Assembly (NCBI GenBank): GCA_028719885.1
Contig: JAQYLT010000065.1
Coordinates: forward strand, 1-64,000
DNA: 64,000 bases
DNA from: Bacillota bacterium
GTDB lineage: Bacteria > Bacillota > Clostridia > Oscillospirales > Oscillospiraceae
Direction: 5' to 3'
Shown here: in pieces, positions 43,420 through 50,807 of the stretch
How positions within the stretch are numbered: position 1 is the first letter of the stretch
Layout: every line of letters begins with the position of its first letter
Translations under genes and position numbers: made by a program
Notes under the pieces: generated by a model
Told to the model about the DNA's origin: nothing
Seen by the model: the letters and a program-made list of their open reading frames with translations, nothing else
Database searches by the model: none

Positions 43420-44261
43420 GCGATCACCTCCTTGATTTGCAGCAGTGTGGGAAGCAGCAAAAAGCCGCAGTATACCGGCAGCCCAAAGCCAATGGGATCG
43501 ATTTTCAGCCGGGGGGTGAAGCTGGCGTTGGTGCCGCCCAGCAAAAGCACGGCGATTTCCAGCAAAAGAATCAAAATCAGCAAAAAAATATCCCGGCGGG
43601 TGAGGGTGTAGATTTGAAAATTGGTGCGCTTTCCCGTGCCGTAGCCCCGGGAGCGCATGGAATCGGCGGTGATGATGCTGCCCTCCAATGCCCAATCCGT
43701 CAGAGCGGAGAGAACGGTGGTCCCATCCTTTGCCTTTTCCGTCAGCCGGTTGGTCTGGGAGGGACCCTTGCCGATGGCCCGCCGGGCCAGCAGAATCTGC
43801 TTTGCCTTTCTGGTAAAGGCAGGAATCATCCGCAGCACCATCACCAGCAGCAGCGACAGGGCGGGAATCACCTTTCCAAAAAGGGCGGTGAATTTATCGC
43901 TGGTGAGAACAATACTGTAGCAGCCGAACCACAACAGCATCACGGCCATAATGGCCCCCAGCGCCATGCCGTAGTACAGCGCCTCCAGGGTATAGGGGCG
44001 GCCAAACCAGGTGAACAGAACATGCTTGCCGGATTTGTTCAGCAGGGGATTGATCAGCGACATCAGAGTGAACAGTACCGTCACCGACCCCAGCATTTTG
44101 AGCCCGCCGCGGCCTTTCAATAATAAATAGTAGATGGCGGCGCAGACAAACCCTGCCGCGCAGTAGGCCGGGTGCTGAATGGTTGCGCCAAAGCCGATGG
44201 CGCCCACAAAAAAGAGAAAATTCACAGCCGGATGACATCCGGAAAATGCATCCCGTTTCAA
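43392..44261 (-). CDS. ECF transporter T component
   Basis: A 289-residue membrane protein of the EcfT/CbiQ family that couples ATPases to the S component. The two cytoplasmic coupling helices appear as LLARRAIGKG and SMRSRGYG, the usual short A-R-G/S motifs. First gene of the T-A-S operon; its end overlaps the ATPase start by 28 bp. Divergent from the DUF2284/DUF4430 genes. Confidence 0.9.
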   Translation of the reverse strand: MKRDAFSGCHPAVNFLFFVGAIGFGATIQHPAYCAAGFVCAAIYYLLLKGRGGLKMLGSVTVLFTLMSLINPLLNKSGKHVLFTWFGRPYTLEALYYGMALGAIMAVMLLWFGCYSIVLTSDKFTALFGKVIPALSLLLVMVLRMIPAFTRKAKQILLARRAIGKGPSQTNRLTEKAKDGTTVLSALTDWALEGSIITADSMRSRGYGTGKRTNFQIYTLTRRDIFLLILILLLEIAVLLLGGTNASFTPRLKIDPIGFGLPVYCGFLLLPTLLQIKEVIAWRISRSRI

Positions 44262-44295
44262 GGGCAGTCTCCTTTGCTTCTTTCATGTACCCTAT

Positions 44296-44324
44296 ATTAT
44301 ACCAATTTGTAAGGAAAAAGGCAA
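44296..44324 (-). promoter_or_regulatory. Promoter of the ECF operon
   Basis: On the minus strand, TTGCCT (44319-44324), a 17-bp spacer and TATAAT (44296-44301), 35 bp from the T-component start. The divergent gap of about 130 bp is too short for a cobalamin riboswitch. Confidence 0.7.
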
Positions 44325-44341
44325 CCGGCAAATCTGCCCGC

Positions 44342-44370
44342 TTGACATCCCGGGTTTGGGGACTTACAAT
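44342..44370 (+). promoter_or_regulatory. Promoter of the DUF2284 gene
   Basis: TTGACA (44342-44347), a 17-bp spacer and TACAAT (44365-44370). It is divergent from the ECF promoter 20 bp away, so one regulator could act on both. Confidence 0.8.
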
Positions 44371-44393
44371 TGAGAAAAAAGGAGGCGCAACGA

Positions 44394-44933
44394 ATGACGG
44401 AAAAAGAGATGGTCGAGCTGGCAGTGGCGGAGGGCTTTGCCGGGGCGGCGATCATTGACACGGAGAAAATCGTGTTTGATTCCATGTTCCGGCCGTTATG
44501 CGAAGAAAATCTCTGCGGCCAATATGGCGTGAATCACTCCTGTCCCCCAAGCTGCGGCACCCCGGAGCAGATGAAGCAGCGGATTCTCTCCCACAAAAAG
44601 GCCCTGGTGCTGCAAACCATGTGGGAGATTTCGGACTACGAGGACAAAGAGGCAATCAAGCAGGCAAAGCGGGGGCATAATCTGGCGGCCATCCGGCTGA
44701 TGAAATCCCTGCGGGAACAGGGCTGCCCGGGATTCCTGGTGGGAGCCAGCGGCTGCGCCCTCTGCTCTCCTTGCGCGTTGAAAAACGGAGAGAGCTGCAC
44801 TTTCCCGGATTTGCAGTATTCCTGCATGTCCGCCTACTGCATTTTTGTGAAAAAGCTGGCGGATGAATGCGGTCTGGAATACACCCCCGGCGATGGCCTG
44901 ACAGCGTTCTTCGGCATGTATGTTTTCGCTTGA
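44394..44933 (+). CDS. DUF2284 cysteine-rich, predicted metal-binding protein
   Basis: 179 residues with two cysteine clusters: CGQYGVNHSCPPSCG near residue 40 and GCALCSPCALKNGESC about residue 125, then CMSAYC. The pattern fits DUF2284, a family presumed to bind a metal or Fe-S cluster and often found near methyltransferases or corrinoid proteins. The ATG at 44394 has AAAAGGAGG at good spacing. It is divergently paired with the predicted B12 importer. Confidence 0.82.
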   Translation: MTEKEMVELAVAEGFAGAAIIDTEKIVFDSMFRPLCEENLCGQYGVNHSCPPSCGTPEQMKQRILSHKKALVLQTMWEISDYEDKEAIKQAKRGHNLAAIRLMKSLREQGCPGFLVGASGCALCSPCALKNGESCTFPDLQYSCMSAYCIFVKKLADECGLEYTPGDGLTAFFGMYVFA

Positions 44934-44995
44934 TTTTCCATCCGCCCTGTGATAGAATAATCCGTACAGAAATATTGATAAGGAGAGACTCGATT

Positions 44996-45778
44996 ATGAA
45001 AAAACTCTTTTCCCTGCTCTTGGCTCTCGCTGTGCTGTGCAGTCTGGCATCCGTTGCTTTCGCTGCTTCCACGGAGCAGAGCGAAATCCTCTGGGACGAG
45101 AACGAAGAAACCATCCTGCTGGAAAACGGCGGCGTTTACGGCCAGGGTGATACCGCCTTCACCCTGGTGGTGTCCTGCCTGAGCGAAACCGCCACGGTCA
45201 CCGTGAACACCGACGCGAAAACTGTTGGCGAGGCGCTGGCGGAGCTGAGCATTGTGGCCGGTGAGGACAGCGAGTGGGGCCTGTACGTCAAGACCGTCAA
45301 CGGCATCACTGCCGATTACGACACCGACGGCACCTACTGGGCCTTCTACATCGACGGCGAGTATGCCATGACCAGCCTGGATGGAACAGAAATTGACCCC
45401 GACAGCGTTTATATGCTGACGGTGGATGGCATCGAGCTGGAAGAGGGCGAAACCGTCCCCCTGCACGACGGCAAGAACTACGGCCTGGGTGAAAAGGAGT
45501 TCGCCTTCCAGGTGACTGACAAGGAGGGGAATGTGACCTCTGTCACGGTCTGCACCGATGCGGACACCGTGGGTGAAGCGCTGGCGGAGCTGGGTATCAT
45601 CGCCGGTGACGAGAGCGAGTGGGGCCTGTACGTCAAGACCATCAACGGCATCACCGCTGACTACGATACCGACGGCACCTACTGGGCTTTCTACATCGAC
45701 GGCGAGTACGCCATGACCGGCGTGGACGCCACCGAGATTGATGAGGAAGCGATCTACTCCTTTGCCATCGAGGGCTGA
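44996..45778 (+). CDS. Secreted protein with two DUF4430 (transcobalamin-like) domains
   Basis: 260 residues with a signal peptide ending near FAAS. Two tandem domains follow (about 45-150 and 155-260), each with VGEALAELxI, EWGLYVKTxNGITADYD and TYWAFYIDGEYAMT about 116 residues apart. The signature matches DUF4430, the beta domain shared with vertebrate intrinsic factor and transcobalamin. The two copies are also very similar at DNA level, so the duplication is recent or homogenised. AAGGAG supports the start. Because it lies beside the ECF-B12 operon, extracellular corrinoid capture is proposed, not shown. Confidence 0.85.
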   Translation: MKKLFSLLLALAVLCSLASVAFAASTEQSEILWDENEETILLENGGVYGQGDTAFTLVVSCLSETATVTVNTDAKTVGEALAELSIVAGEDSEWGLYVKTVNGITADYDTDGTYWAFYIDGEYAMTSLDGTEIDPDSVYMLTVDGIELEEGETVPLHDGKNYGLGEKEFAFQVTDKEGNVTSVTVCTDADTVGEALAELGIIAGDESEWGLYVKTINGITADYDTDGTYWAFYIDGEYAMTGVDATEIDEEAIYSFAIEG

Positions 45779-45794
45779 TAAACAAAAGAATTCA

Positions 45795-45827
45795 GAGCCG
45801 GTGCCTCATGGCACCGGCTCCGTTTTT
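45795..45827 (+). terminator. Terminator after the DUF4430 gene
   Basis: GAGCCGGTGCC / GGCACCGGCTC (11-bp perfect stem, four-base loop) followed by CGTTTTT. Confidence 0.93.
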
Positions 45828-45846
45828 ATAAAAATGGGAGTGTACA

Positions 45847-46043
45847 CAAATTGAAATTTGGCGAGATGTTTCGTAGGGAACGGATTTATCCGTTCCGAAA
45901 GGTCGGTGAACATCCGAGGTGCGTTGGATGGTAACGGGTTCCCTTTTTCAGCATTTTTCCATTCAAAGTGCACCCGATAAAAATGTTACCGGGCGGAACG
46001 GATAAATCCGTTCCCTACGAATCACCTCTACAAACACCAATTT
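45847..46043. repeat. Palindromic intergenic repeat, copy G
   Basis: Ends CAAATTGAAATTTG and CAAACACCAATTT; cores at 45877-45896 and 45995-46014. The right end overlaps the stop codon of the PAP2 gene. It is nearly identical to copy H in opposite orientation. Confidence 0.9.
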
Positions 46044-46698
46044 ATCGATCAAAAACTCTGTAAAACGGACGAGTGATTTTTTTGCTGCCGCAGAGGCGGA
46101 AAGATACTTCCGCGATCAGCCAGCCGCCGAATACATCAATCAGGATGTGCTGCTTGGTGGTCAGGGTGGAAACAAACACCAGCAGGGAGAAAATCAGGGC
46201 CAGTCGTTTGCCGCCGGTGGGGACGTTTTCCGCTTTTTTCAGGCCCAGGAAGCAGAGCCAGCTCAGCTCACAGTGGAGGGAGGGAAAGAGATTGTCCGGG
46301 GTGTCCAGGGCGTAAATCAGGCGCATTCCGAAATTCCACAGCCCGCCGCCCTCGATCTGCGGACGGGTGTTGGTGGTGGGCAGCAGCAGGAAAAAGCCAA
46401 GGGCAATCAGCAGGGCAATGCAGTGGGCGCAGAGAAAGCGGAAGGCGTTCTCGGTGCCGCTTCGCAGAATCAAGAGAAAGCTAATCACCCAGTAGAGAAA
46501 GGAGCCCACGTAGATGGATACCGTCCAGGGCAGAAAGGGAATGGCCAAATCCCAGGCGGTTTCAAAATTATAGTGATAGGCCCCTGCCATCAGCAGCTTG
46601 GAGCCGAGGTATACCAGACATTGCAGCACCAGGGTACAGACCAGCGGCAGAACAGTATTGTCCGGAATTGGCAGCTGCACCTTTCTTTTATTTGTCAT
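46042..46698 (-). CDS. PAP2-family membrane phosphatase
   Basis: A 218-residue protein with five or six helices and the phosphatase motifs in reduced form: FPSLHCELSW (motif 2 His) and TKQHILIDVFGG (motif 3 His and Asp). Such enzymes dephosphorylate lipid phosphates such as phosphatidic acid or undecaprenyl pyrophosphate; the substrate here is unknown. The ATG at 46698 has AAGGAGCTCGAC upstream. It overlaps the end of the VTT gene by 11 bp, so the two are co-translated. Confidence 0.82.
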   Translation of the reverse strand: MTNKRKVQLPIPDNTVLPLVCTLVLQCLVYLGSKLLMAGAYHYNFETAWDLAIPFLPWTVSIYVGSFLYWVISFLLILRSGTENAFRFLCAHCIALLIALGFFLLLPTTNTRPQIEGGGLWNFGMRLIYALDTPDNLFPSLHCELSWLCFLGLKKAENVPTGGKRLALIFSLLVFVSTLTTKQHILIDVFGGWLIAEVSFRLCGSKKITRPFYRVFDR

Positions 46699-47380
46699 GT
46701 CGAGCTCCTTCGTGCTTTTTGCAGATTGCATTATAGATCATCAGCCCCAGCGCGCTGATGGCAAAGGTGAAGGCAAAAACCAGAATTGCCGCCCTATAGC
46801 TTTTCGTTCCCAGTGCGTCTCCGCCCACGGTGGAGGTAACCACCGAGGGAATCCGCCCCAGGGTGCACACCAGGCAGAACACGGGAAAGGGAATATCCGT
46901 CAGCCCGGCGAAATAGCCCAGCAGGTCCTTGGGTGTGCCGGGAATCATATAAATCACCAGGAAAAGGATGTTTCTGGCATTGCTGGTTTTCAAGAATTTG
47001 ACGGAATTGATCTTTTCTTCACTGAAAAACACCCGCACCAGCCCCATGCCAAACCGCCGCACCAGAGAAAAGGTGATGATGCTGCCCACAGCGGCTCCTG
47101 CAATGGAGAGCAGGGTGCCCTCCACCGCGCCAAAGGCATAGCCCGCCGCGATTTCAAAGGGCTCCCCCGGGATGAAGGCCAGAATCACCTGGAAAATCAC
47201 CATCCCCATAAATACCAGCCGGCTGGACCAGCCCTTTGCCTCCACCCAGCTGCGGAAGCCCTCCGGGTTGGAGATCCATCCCATCAAAGGTTTTCCCACC
47301 AATGCCCCGACGGCGACGGCGATCACCATCACAAGTACCAGCAGTCCGGCGGTCCGCTTTTTTCTTTTGTCGCCGTTCAT
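46688..47380 (-). CDS. TVP38/TMEM64-type (VTT/DedA-related) membrane protein
   Basis: A 230-residue membrane protein with the VTT core: FIPGEPFEIAAGYAFGAVEG, followed by a re-entrant-type segment and PGTPKDLLGYFAG. Family members move lipids or support membrane homeostasis. The gene is translationally linked to the PAP2 gene, which suggests a lipid-phosphate recycling pair. No terminator separates them. Confidence 0.85.
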   Translation of the reverse strand: MNGDKRKKRTAGLLVLVMVIAVAVGALVGKPLMGWISNPEGFRSWVEAKGWSSRLVFMGMVIFQVILAFIPGEPFEIAAGYAFGAVEGTLLSIAGAAVGSIITFSLVRRFGMGLVRVFFSEEKINSVKFLKTSNARNILFLVIYMIPGTPKDLLGYFAGLTDIPFPVFCLVCTLGRIPSVVTSTVGGDALGTKSYRAAILVFAFTFAISALGLMIYNAICKKHEGARHDK

Positions 47381-47527
47381 AAGCCCTCCATGTACAAAAA
47401 ATCCTTAAAACGTGGCTATCATACAGCAGTTTGACCGGGTTGTCAATGTCGCCGCCGGGAATGAAAGGCTTTTTCACCTATTTCTTAATAAAAAGGAAAG
47501 AAATGGCATATTTTCACCCAAAAGCAG

Positions 47528-47562
47528 CAAAGATGCACCCCCGCCTGAAACAGACGGGGGTG
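47528..47562 (-). terminator. Terminator at the end of the amino-acid importer operon
   Basis: CACCCCCG / CGGGGGTG hairpin 26 bases past the yerC stop; on the minus strand the following CATCTTT is only moderately T-rich. Confidence 0.6.
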
Positions 47563-47587
47563 CGGTGCCGGATGCTTTGGCAGCATG

Positions 47588-47881
47588 TTATTCCTTTGTT
47601 TCCTCCGGATGAACGAATTTCCGGTAGCCCGCTCCATACTGGACGCACCGGGAGACCCGGCTGAGGGTGGCGGAGGAAATGCCCGTCTGCTCCATCACCT
47701 GTGTGTAGGTTTTCCCCTCCATGAGGAGCCTGGCCGCCCGCAATCGCTGGGCCATCTGCTCCACCTCCTTGCGGGTGCACAAATCCTCCAAAAGCTGGGC
47801 GCAGGTTTCCTGGGAATCAATTTCCACAAAGGCCTGGTAGAGATCATGAATCATCTCTTCATCAAATTTCCGCTGGGTCAT
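47588..47881 (-). CDS. YerC/YecD-type TrpR-related regulator
   Basis: A 97-residue helical DNA-binding protein of the TrpR superfamily. The helix-turn-helix is KTYTQVMEQTGISSATLSRVSRC in the second half, read in short: TYTQVMEQTGISSATLSRV. TrpR relatives bind amino acids as corepressors. The ATG at 47881 is preferred because GGGAGG lies about ten bases upstream. It lies 19 bp after the ATPase stop of an amino-acid ABC operon and probably regulates it. Confidence 0.85.
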   Translation of the reverse strand: MTQRKFDEEMIHDLYQAFVEIDSQETCAQLLEDLCTRKEVEQMAQRLRAARLLMEGKTYTQVMEQTGISSATLSRVSRCVQYGAGYRKFVHPEETKE

Positions 47882-47899
47882 CTCGTTTGTTCCTCCCAT

Positions 47900-48658
47900 T
47901 CAGAAGCTTTCCAGAGAGCTGCTTAAAAACTGTCGGGTTTTGGCGGACTGGGGATTGCCGAATACCTGCTCCGGGGTGCCCTCTTCTTCAATAATACCCT
48001 CCGCCATGAAAATTACCCGGTCGGAAATGGATTTGGCAAATTCCATTTCATGCGTCACAATGATGATGGTTCGGTCCGCGCTTTTCAGCCCCCGAATCAC
48101 CCGCAGCACCTCACCGGTAAGCTCCGGGTCCAGGGCGGAGGTGGGCTCGTCAAAGCAGAGAATGTCCGGCTCCAACGCCAGGGCACGGGCGATGGCCACC
48201 CGCTGCTGCTGCCCGCCGGAGAGCTGGCAGGGGTAATTGCCAATTCGATTGGACAGGCCTACCTGCTCAATCAGGGAACGGGCCTGTTCTTCAATCTGGG
48301 CCACCGGCGCCTTTTTCAGCAGCTTGGGGGCCAGCATCACGTTTTCCAGCACGGTGTACTGGGGAAACAGATTGAAGGACTGAAACACCAGGCCGAAGTG
48401 CAGCCGGTTCTGCCGAATCTCGCTGTCGCTCAGGTGCTTCTGGTTCTCCCCGTCGAAAAGGGTCTTTCCATTCACCCGGATGGTGCCGCTTTCCGCGGTT
48501 TCCAGAAAATTCAGGCACCGCAGCAGGGTGGTTTTGCCGCTGCCGGAGGAGCCAATGATGGAGAGCACCTGGCCTCGCTCCAGGCTGAAAGAAATATCCT
48601 TTAACACGGCAGTGCCGCCGAAGCTTTTTTGAATGTGGTTCACTTCCAGTATTGCCAT
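47900..48658 (-). CDS. Polar amino-acid ABC transporter ATPase
   Basis: A 252-residue GlnQ/HisP-type ATPase: Walker A GSSGSGKTTL, Q-loop VFQSFNLFP, signature LSGGQQQRVAIARAL, Walker B LCFDEPTSALD and switch His in VTHEMEF. The ATG at 48658 is 4 bp past the permease stop. It powers the importer formed with the upstream permease and binding protein. Confidence 0.95.
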   Translation of the reverse strand: MAILEVNHIQKSFGGTAVLKDISFSLERGQVLSIIGSSGSGKTTLLRCLNFLETAESGTIRVNGKTLFDGENQKHLSDSEIRQNRLHFGLVFQSFNLFPQYTVLENVMLAPKLLKKAPVAQIEEQARSLIEQVGLSNRIGNYPCQLSGGQQQRVAIARALALEPDILCFDEPTSALDPELTGEVLRVIRGLKSADRTIIIVTHEMEFAKSISDRVIFMAEGIIEEEGTPEQVFGNPQSAKTRQFLSSSLESF

Positions 48659-48662
48659 TGCC

Positions 48663-49352
48663 TTACCCTCTGAAATAGTCCATTTTCTTTTCCACCCAGC
48701 CCAGCAGCAGGGTGAGCATTCCGCTGAATACAAGATAGTAGATGGCGGTGAAGAACAGGGGCCACACCTGGCCGGAGATTCCCTGGGAGCCTTTTAAGAA
48801 TGCGGTGCCCGCCCAGATGATCTCCTGCAAAGCGATGATTCTGGCCAGGGCGGTGTCCTTTACCAGGGTGATGATCTCGTTGCCCATGGGGGGCACAATG
48901 CGCTTGATGACCTGCAGAAGAATCACCCGGAAGAAAATCTGGCTGCCCGTCATGCCCAGCACCTGCCCAGCCTCCCGCTGGCCCACGGGAATGCTCTGGA
49001 TGCCTCCCCGGTAGATTTCGGAAAAATAGCAGGCGTAGTTGATGATAAAGGCCACGGCGGAGGCGGCGAAGCGGCCGCTCTCGCCCTTGCCCCAAAAGTT
49101 GATGTGGAGCACCAGCCCGGGGAAATAGTAGATGATCAGCAGCTGGATCATCAGCGGCGTGCCCCGAATCACCCAGACGAACAGATTGGTCAGAACGCTC
49201 AGAGGCTTAAACCGGGACATGGAGCCGAACATGATGATGAGCCCCAGGGGGATGGCTCCCAGCAGCGTGACAGAGAAAAGCCGCAGGGTCTGCAAAAAGC
49301 CGATGTTTAAGGACTGAAAGACGATGGGAAATTGCTGGAGGAAAGTTTCCAT
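48663..49352 (-). CDS. Polar amino-acid ABC transporter permease
   Basis: A 229-residue HisM/GlnP-type permease with five helices and the EAA loop GQREAGQVLGMTGSQIFFRV. A single permease gene implies a homodimeric channel. It is preceded by a hairpin that lies between it and the binding-protein gene. Confidence 0.94.
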   Translation of the reverse strand: METFLQQFPIVFQSLNIGFLQTLRLFSVTLLGAIPLGLIIMFGSMSRFKPLSVLTNLFVWVIRGTPLMIQLLIIYYFPGLVLHINFWGKGESGRFAASAVAFIINYACYFSEIYRGGIQSIPVGQREAGQVLGMTGSQIFFRVILLQVIKRIVPPMGNEIITLVKDTALARIIALQEIIWAGTAFLKGSQGISGQVWPLFFTAIYYLVFSGMLTLLLGWVEKKMDYFRG

Positions 49353-49381
49353 GTGAAATCCGCCTTTTTCTCTTTGGTAAA

Positions 49382-49416
49382 GGAACCGCCCGGTTGGGTC
49401 TCAGCCGGGCGGTTCC
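49382..49416 (-). terminator. Partial terminator between binding protein and permease
   Basis: A perfect 12-bp stem (GGAACCGCCCGG / CCGGGCGGTTCC) with only a short TTT after it. It would reduce read-through and keep the binding protein in excess over the membrane subunits. Confidence 0.7.
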
Positions 49417-49433
49417 GCATTGGATTCTGCTGC

Positions 49434-50219
49434 TTACTTCTGCTCGATGAGAGCGGCCTGAACACCGTAGGTTTCAGCGCAGATCTGCATGGCGCCGCCT
49501 TCATAGGAGGCCTTGAAGAACTCGTTGAGCAGCCTGGCCAGATCGGAGCCGGTGCGGAAGCCCACGCCGTATTCCTCGCTGTTCAAAGGAGCGGTGTAGG
49601 TCAGGTTTTCATAGCTGGTGCCCTCGCCCACCATGGCGGCAGCCATGAGGGAGTCGATGACGGCGGCGTCACAGGTACCGGCGGCCACTTCCATCAGGGC
49701 GCTGGCCTGGGACTGAACAGGGGTGCACTCATAGCCAAGGGCGGTGACCTCTGCTTCACCGGCGCTGCCGGCCTCTACAGCGAACACCAGCTCGGCGCAG
49801 TCCTCTGCGGTCTGATACTTGTCGGCCACATCGGTGGGGACAATGACCACCTGGGCGTTGTTGCAGTAGGCGTTGGAGCAGGTCATGGCGGCCATCACCT
49901 CATCGGTGAGGGTCATGCCGTTCCACACACAGTCGATGCTCTTGGAGTCCAGCTCCAGGACCTTGTTGTCCCATTCGATTTCCACGAATTCCACATCCAC
50001 ACCCAGCCAGGCGGCGAAGTTCGCGGCCATGTCGGCGTCGAAGCCGATCCAGTTGCCGTCTTCATCCTTGTAGTCCATGGGCTCGAAGTCGGTGATGCCA
50101 ACAACCAGCGTGCCCTTTTCTTTTACATATTCGGCGTCGGTCTGGTCAGCGGCAAAGGCGCAGCATACCATGGTCAGCATCAGCGCCACAGCGGTGAGCA
50201 TTGCAATGAGTTTTTTCAT
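49434..50219 (-). CDS. Amino-acid ABC transporter substrate-binding protein
   Basis: A 261-residue periplasmic-binding-protein-type solute receptor (family 3). The signal peptide ends CCAFAAD. Typical segments are GTLVVGITDFEPMDYKDEDG and GFDADMAANFAAWLGVDVEF. There is no clear lipobox, although Cys residues lie near the cleavage site, so membrane tethering is uncertain. First gene of the importer operon and controlled by the palindromic promoter upstream. The ligand is unknown. Confidence 0.92.
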   Translation of the reverse strand: MKKLIAMLTAVALMLTMVCCAFAADQTDAEYVKEKGTLVVGITDFEPMDYKDEDGNWIGFDADMAANFAAWLGVDVEFVEIEWDNKVLELDSKSIDCVWNGMTLTDEVMAAMTCSNAYCNNAQVVIVPTDVADKYQTAEDCAELVFAVEAGSAGEAEVTALGYECTPVQSQASALMEVAAGTCDAAVIDSLMAAAMVGEGTSYENLTYTAPLNSEEYGVGFRTGSDLARLLNEFFKASYEGGAMQICAETYGVQAALIEQK

Positions 50220-50275
50220 GATGTCTTTCTCCTTTTTCTCCACCCTGGGTGGGGCGGTTTTGTTTTGATGGCTGT

Positions 50276-50304
50276 ATTATACTTTAGCTCGCTAAAGAAG
50301 TAAA
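50276..50304 (-). promoter_or_regulatory. Promoter with palindromic operator for the amino-acid importer operon
   Basis: On the minus strand TTTACT (50299-50304) and TATAAT (50276-50281) are 17 bp apart. The spacer is almost wholly a perfect palindrome, CTTTAGCGAGCTAAAG (50282-50297). A wider ATACTTTA...TAAAGTAT repeat encloses it. Binding there would block RNA polymerase. The TrpR-related regulator at the end of the operon is the obvious candidate. Confidence 0.78.
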
Positions 50305-50410
50305 GTATTATTTTTGCAAATTCGGGATTTTGTAGGATGTATCAAAATCGGCTGCATAAGTCAGGACTCTTTTGAACAATGTGTGGATTGGTTCCCCCGG
50401 GAAAAAGGAA

Positions 50411-50604
50411 AATTGGTGTTTGTAGAGGTGATTCGTAGGGAACGGATTTATCCGTTCCGCCCAGTAACATTTTTATGGGGTGCACTTTGAATGGAAAAAT
50501 GCTGAAAAGGGAACCTGTTACCATCCAACGCACCTCGGATGTTCACCGACCTTTCGGAACGGATAAATCCGTTCCCTACGAAACATCTCGCCAAATTTCA
50601 ATTT
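50411..50604. repeat. Palindromic intergenic repeat, copy H
   Basis: Ends AAATTGGTGTTTG and CAAATTTCAATTT; cores GGAACGGATTTATCCGTTCC (50439-50458) and its AAA variant (50556-50575). The reverse complement matches copy G with only a handful of changes. Confidence 0.9.
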
Positions 50605-50640
50605 AGAGAAATCTCCCCGGAATTTTTTCTTCCTTTCCTA

Positions 50641-50669
50641 TTCCCATTTCTGTCAAAACCTGATATAAT
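50641..50669 (+). promoter_or_regulatory. Candidate promoter of the HTH-solenoid regulator
   Basis: A good TATAAT (50664-50669) with a weak -35, TTCCCA (50641-50646), at 17 bp. A weak -35 is usual where an activator or regulator binds. Confidence 0.5.
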
Positions 50670-50694
50670 GCTGCCTATTAAGGCACTTTCTTAT

Positions 50695-50723
50695 CCAACT
50701 ATAGGTTGGAAGCTTTTCCAACC
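50695..50723 (+). promoter_or_regulatory. Overlapping GGTTGG/CCAACC palindromes, candidate operator
   Basis: Two palindromes share a half-site: CCAAC-TATAG-GTTGG (50695-50709) and the perfect GGTTGGAAGCTTTTCCAACC (50704-50723). They lie between the -10 box and the regulator's start codon and are a good candidate for autoregulation. Confidence 0.6.
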
Positions 50724-50807
50724 ACGAAAAACTTGCAATTTTCCCATTTTTCACCTATGATTTTCTGGAACTTGCGGCAAGAAATTTTGTAAAGGCGGTA
50801 TTGACAG

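Noticed and set aside
45847..46043. Target-site duplications at repeat ends to prove transposition.
   Set aside because: Flanks of individual copies do not show consistent direct duplications by eye, so mobility is not claimed.
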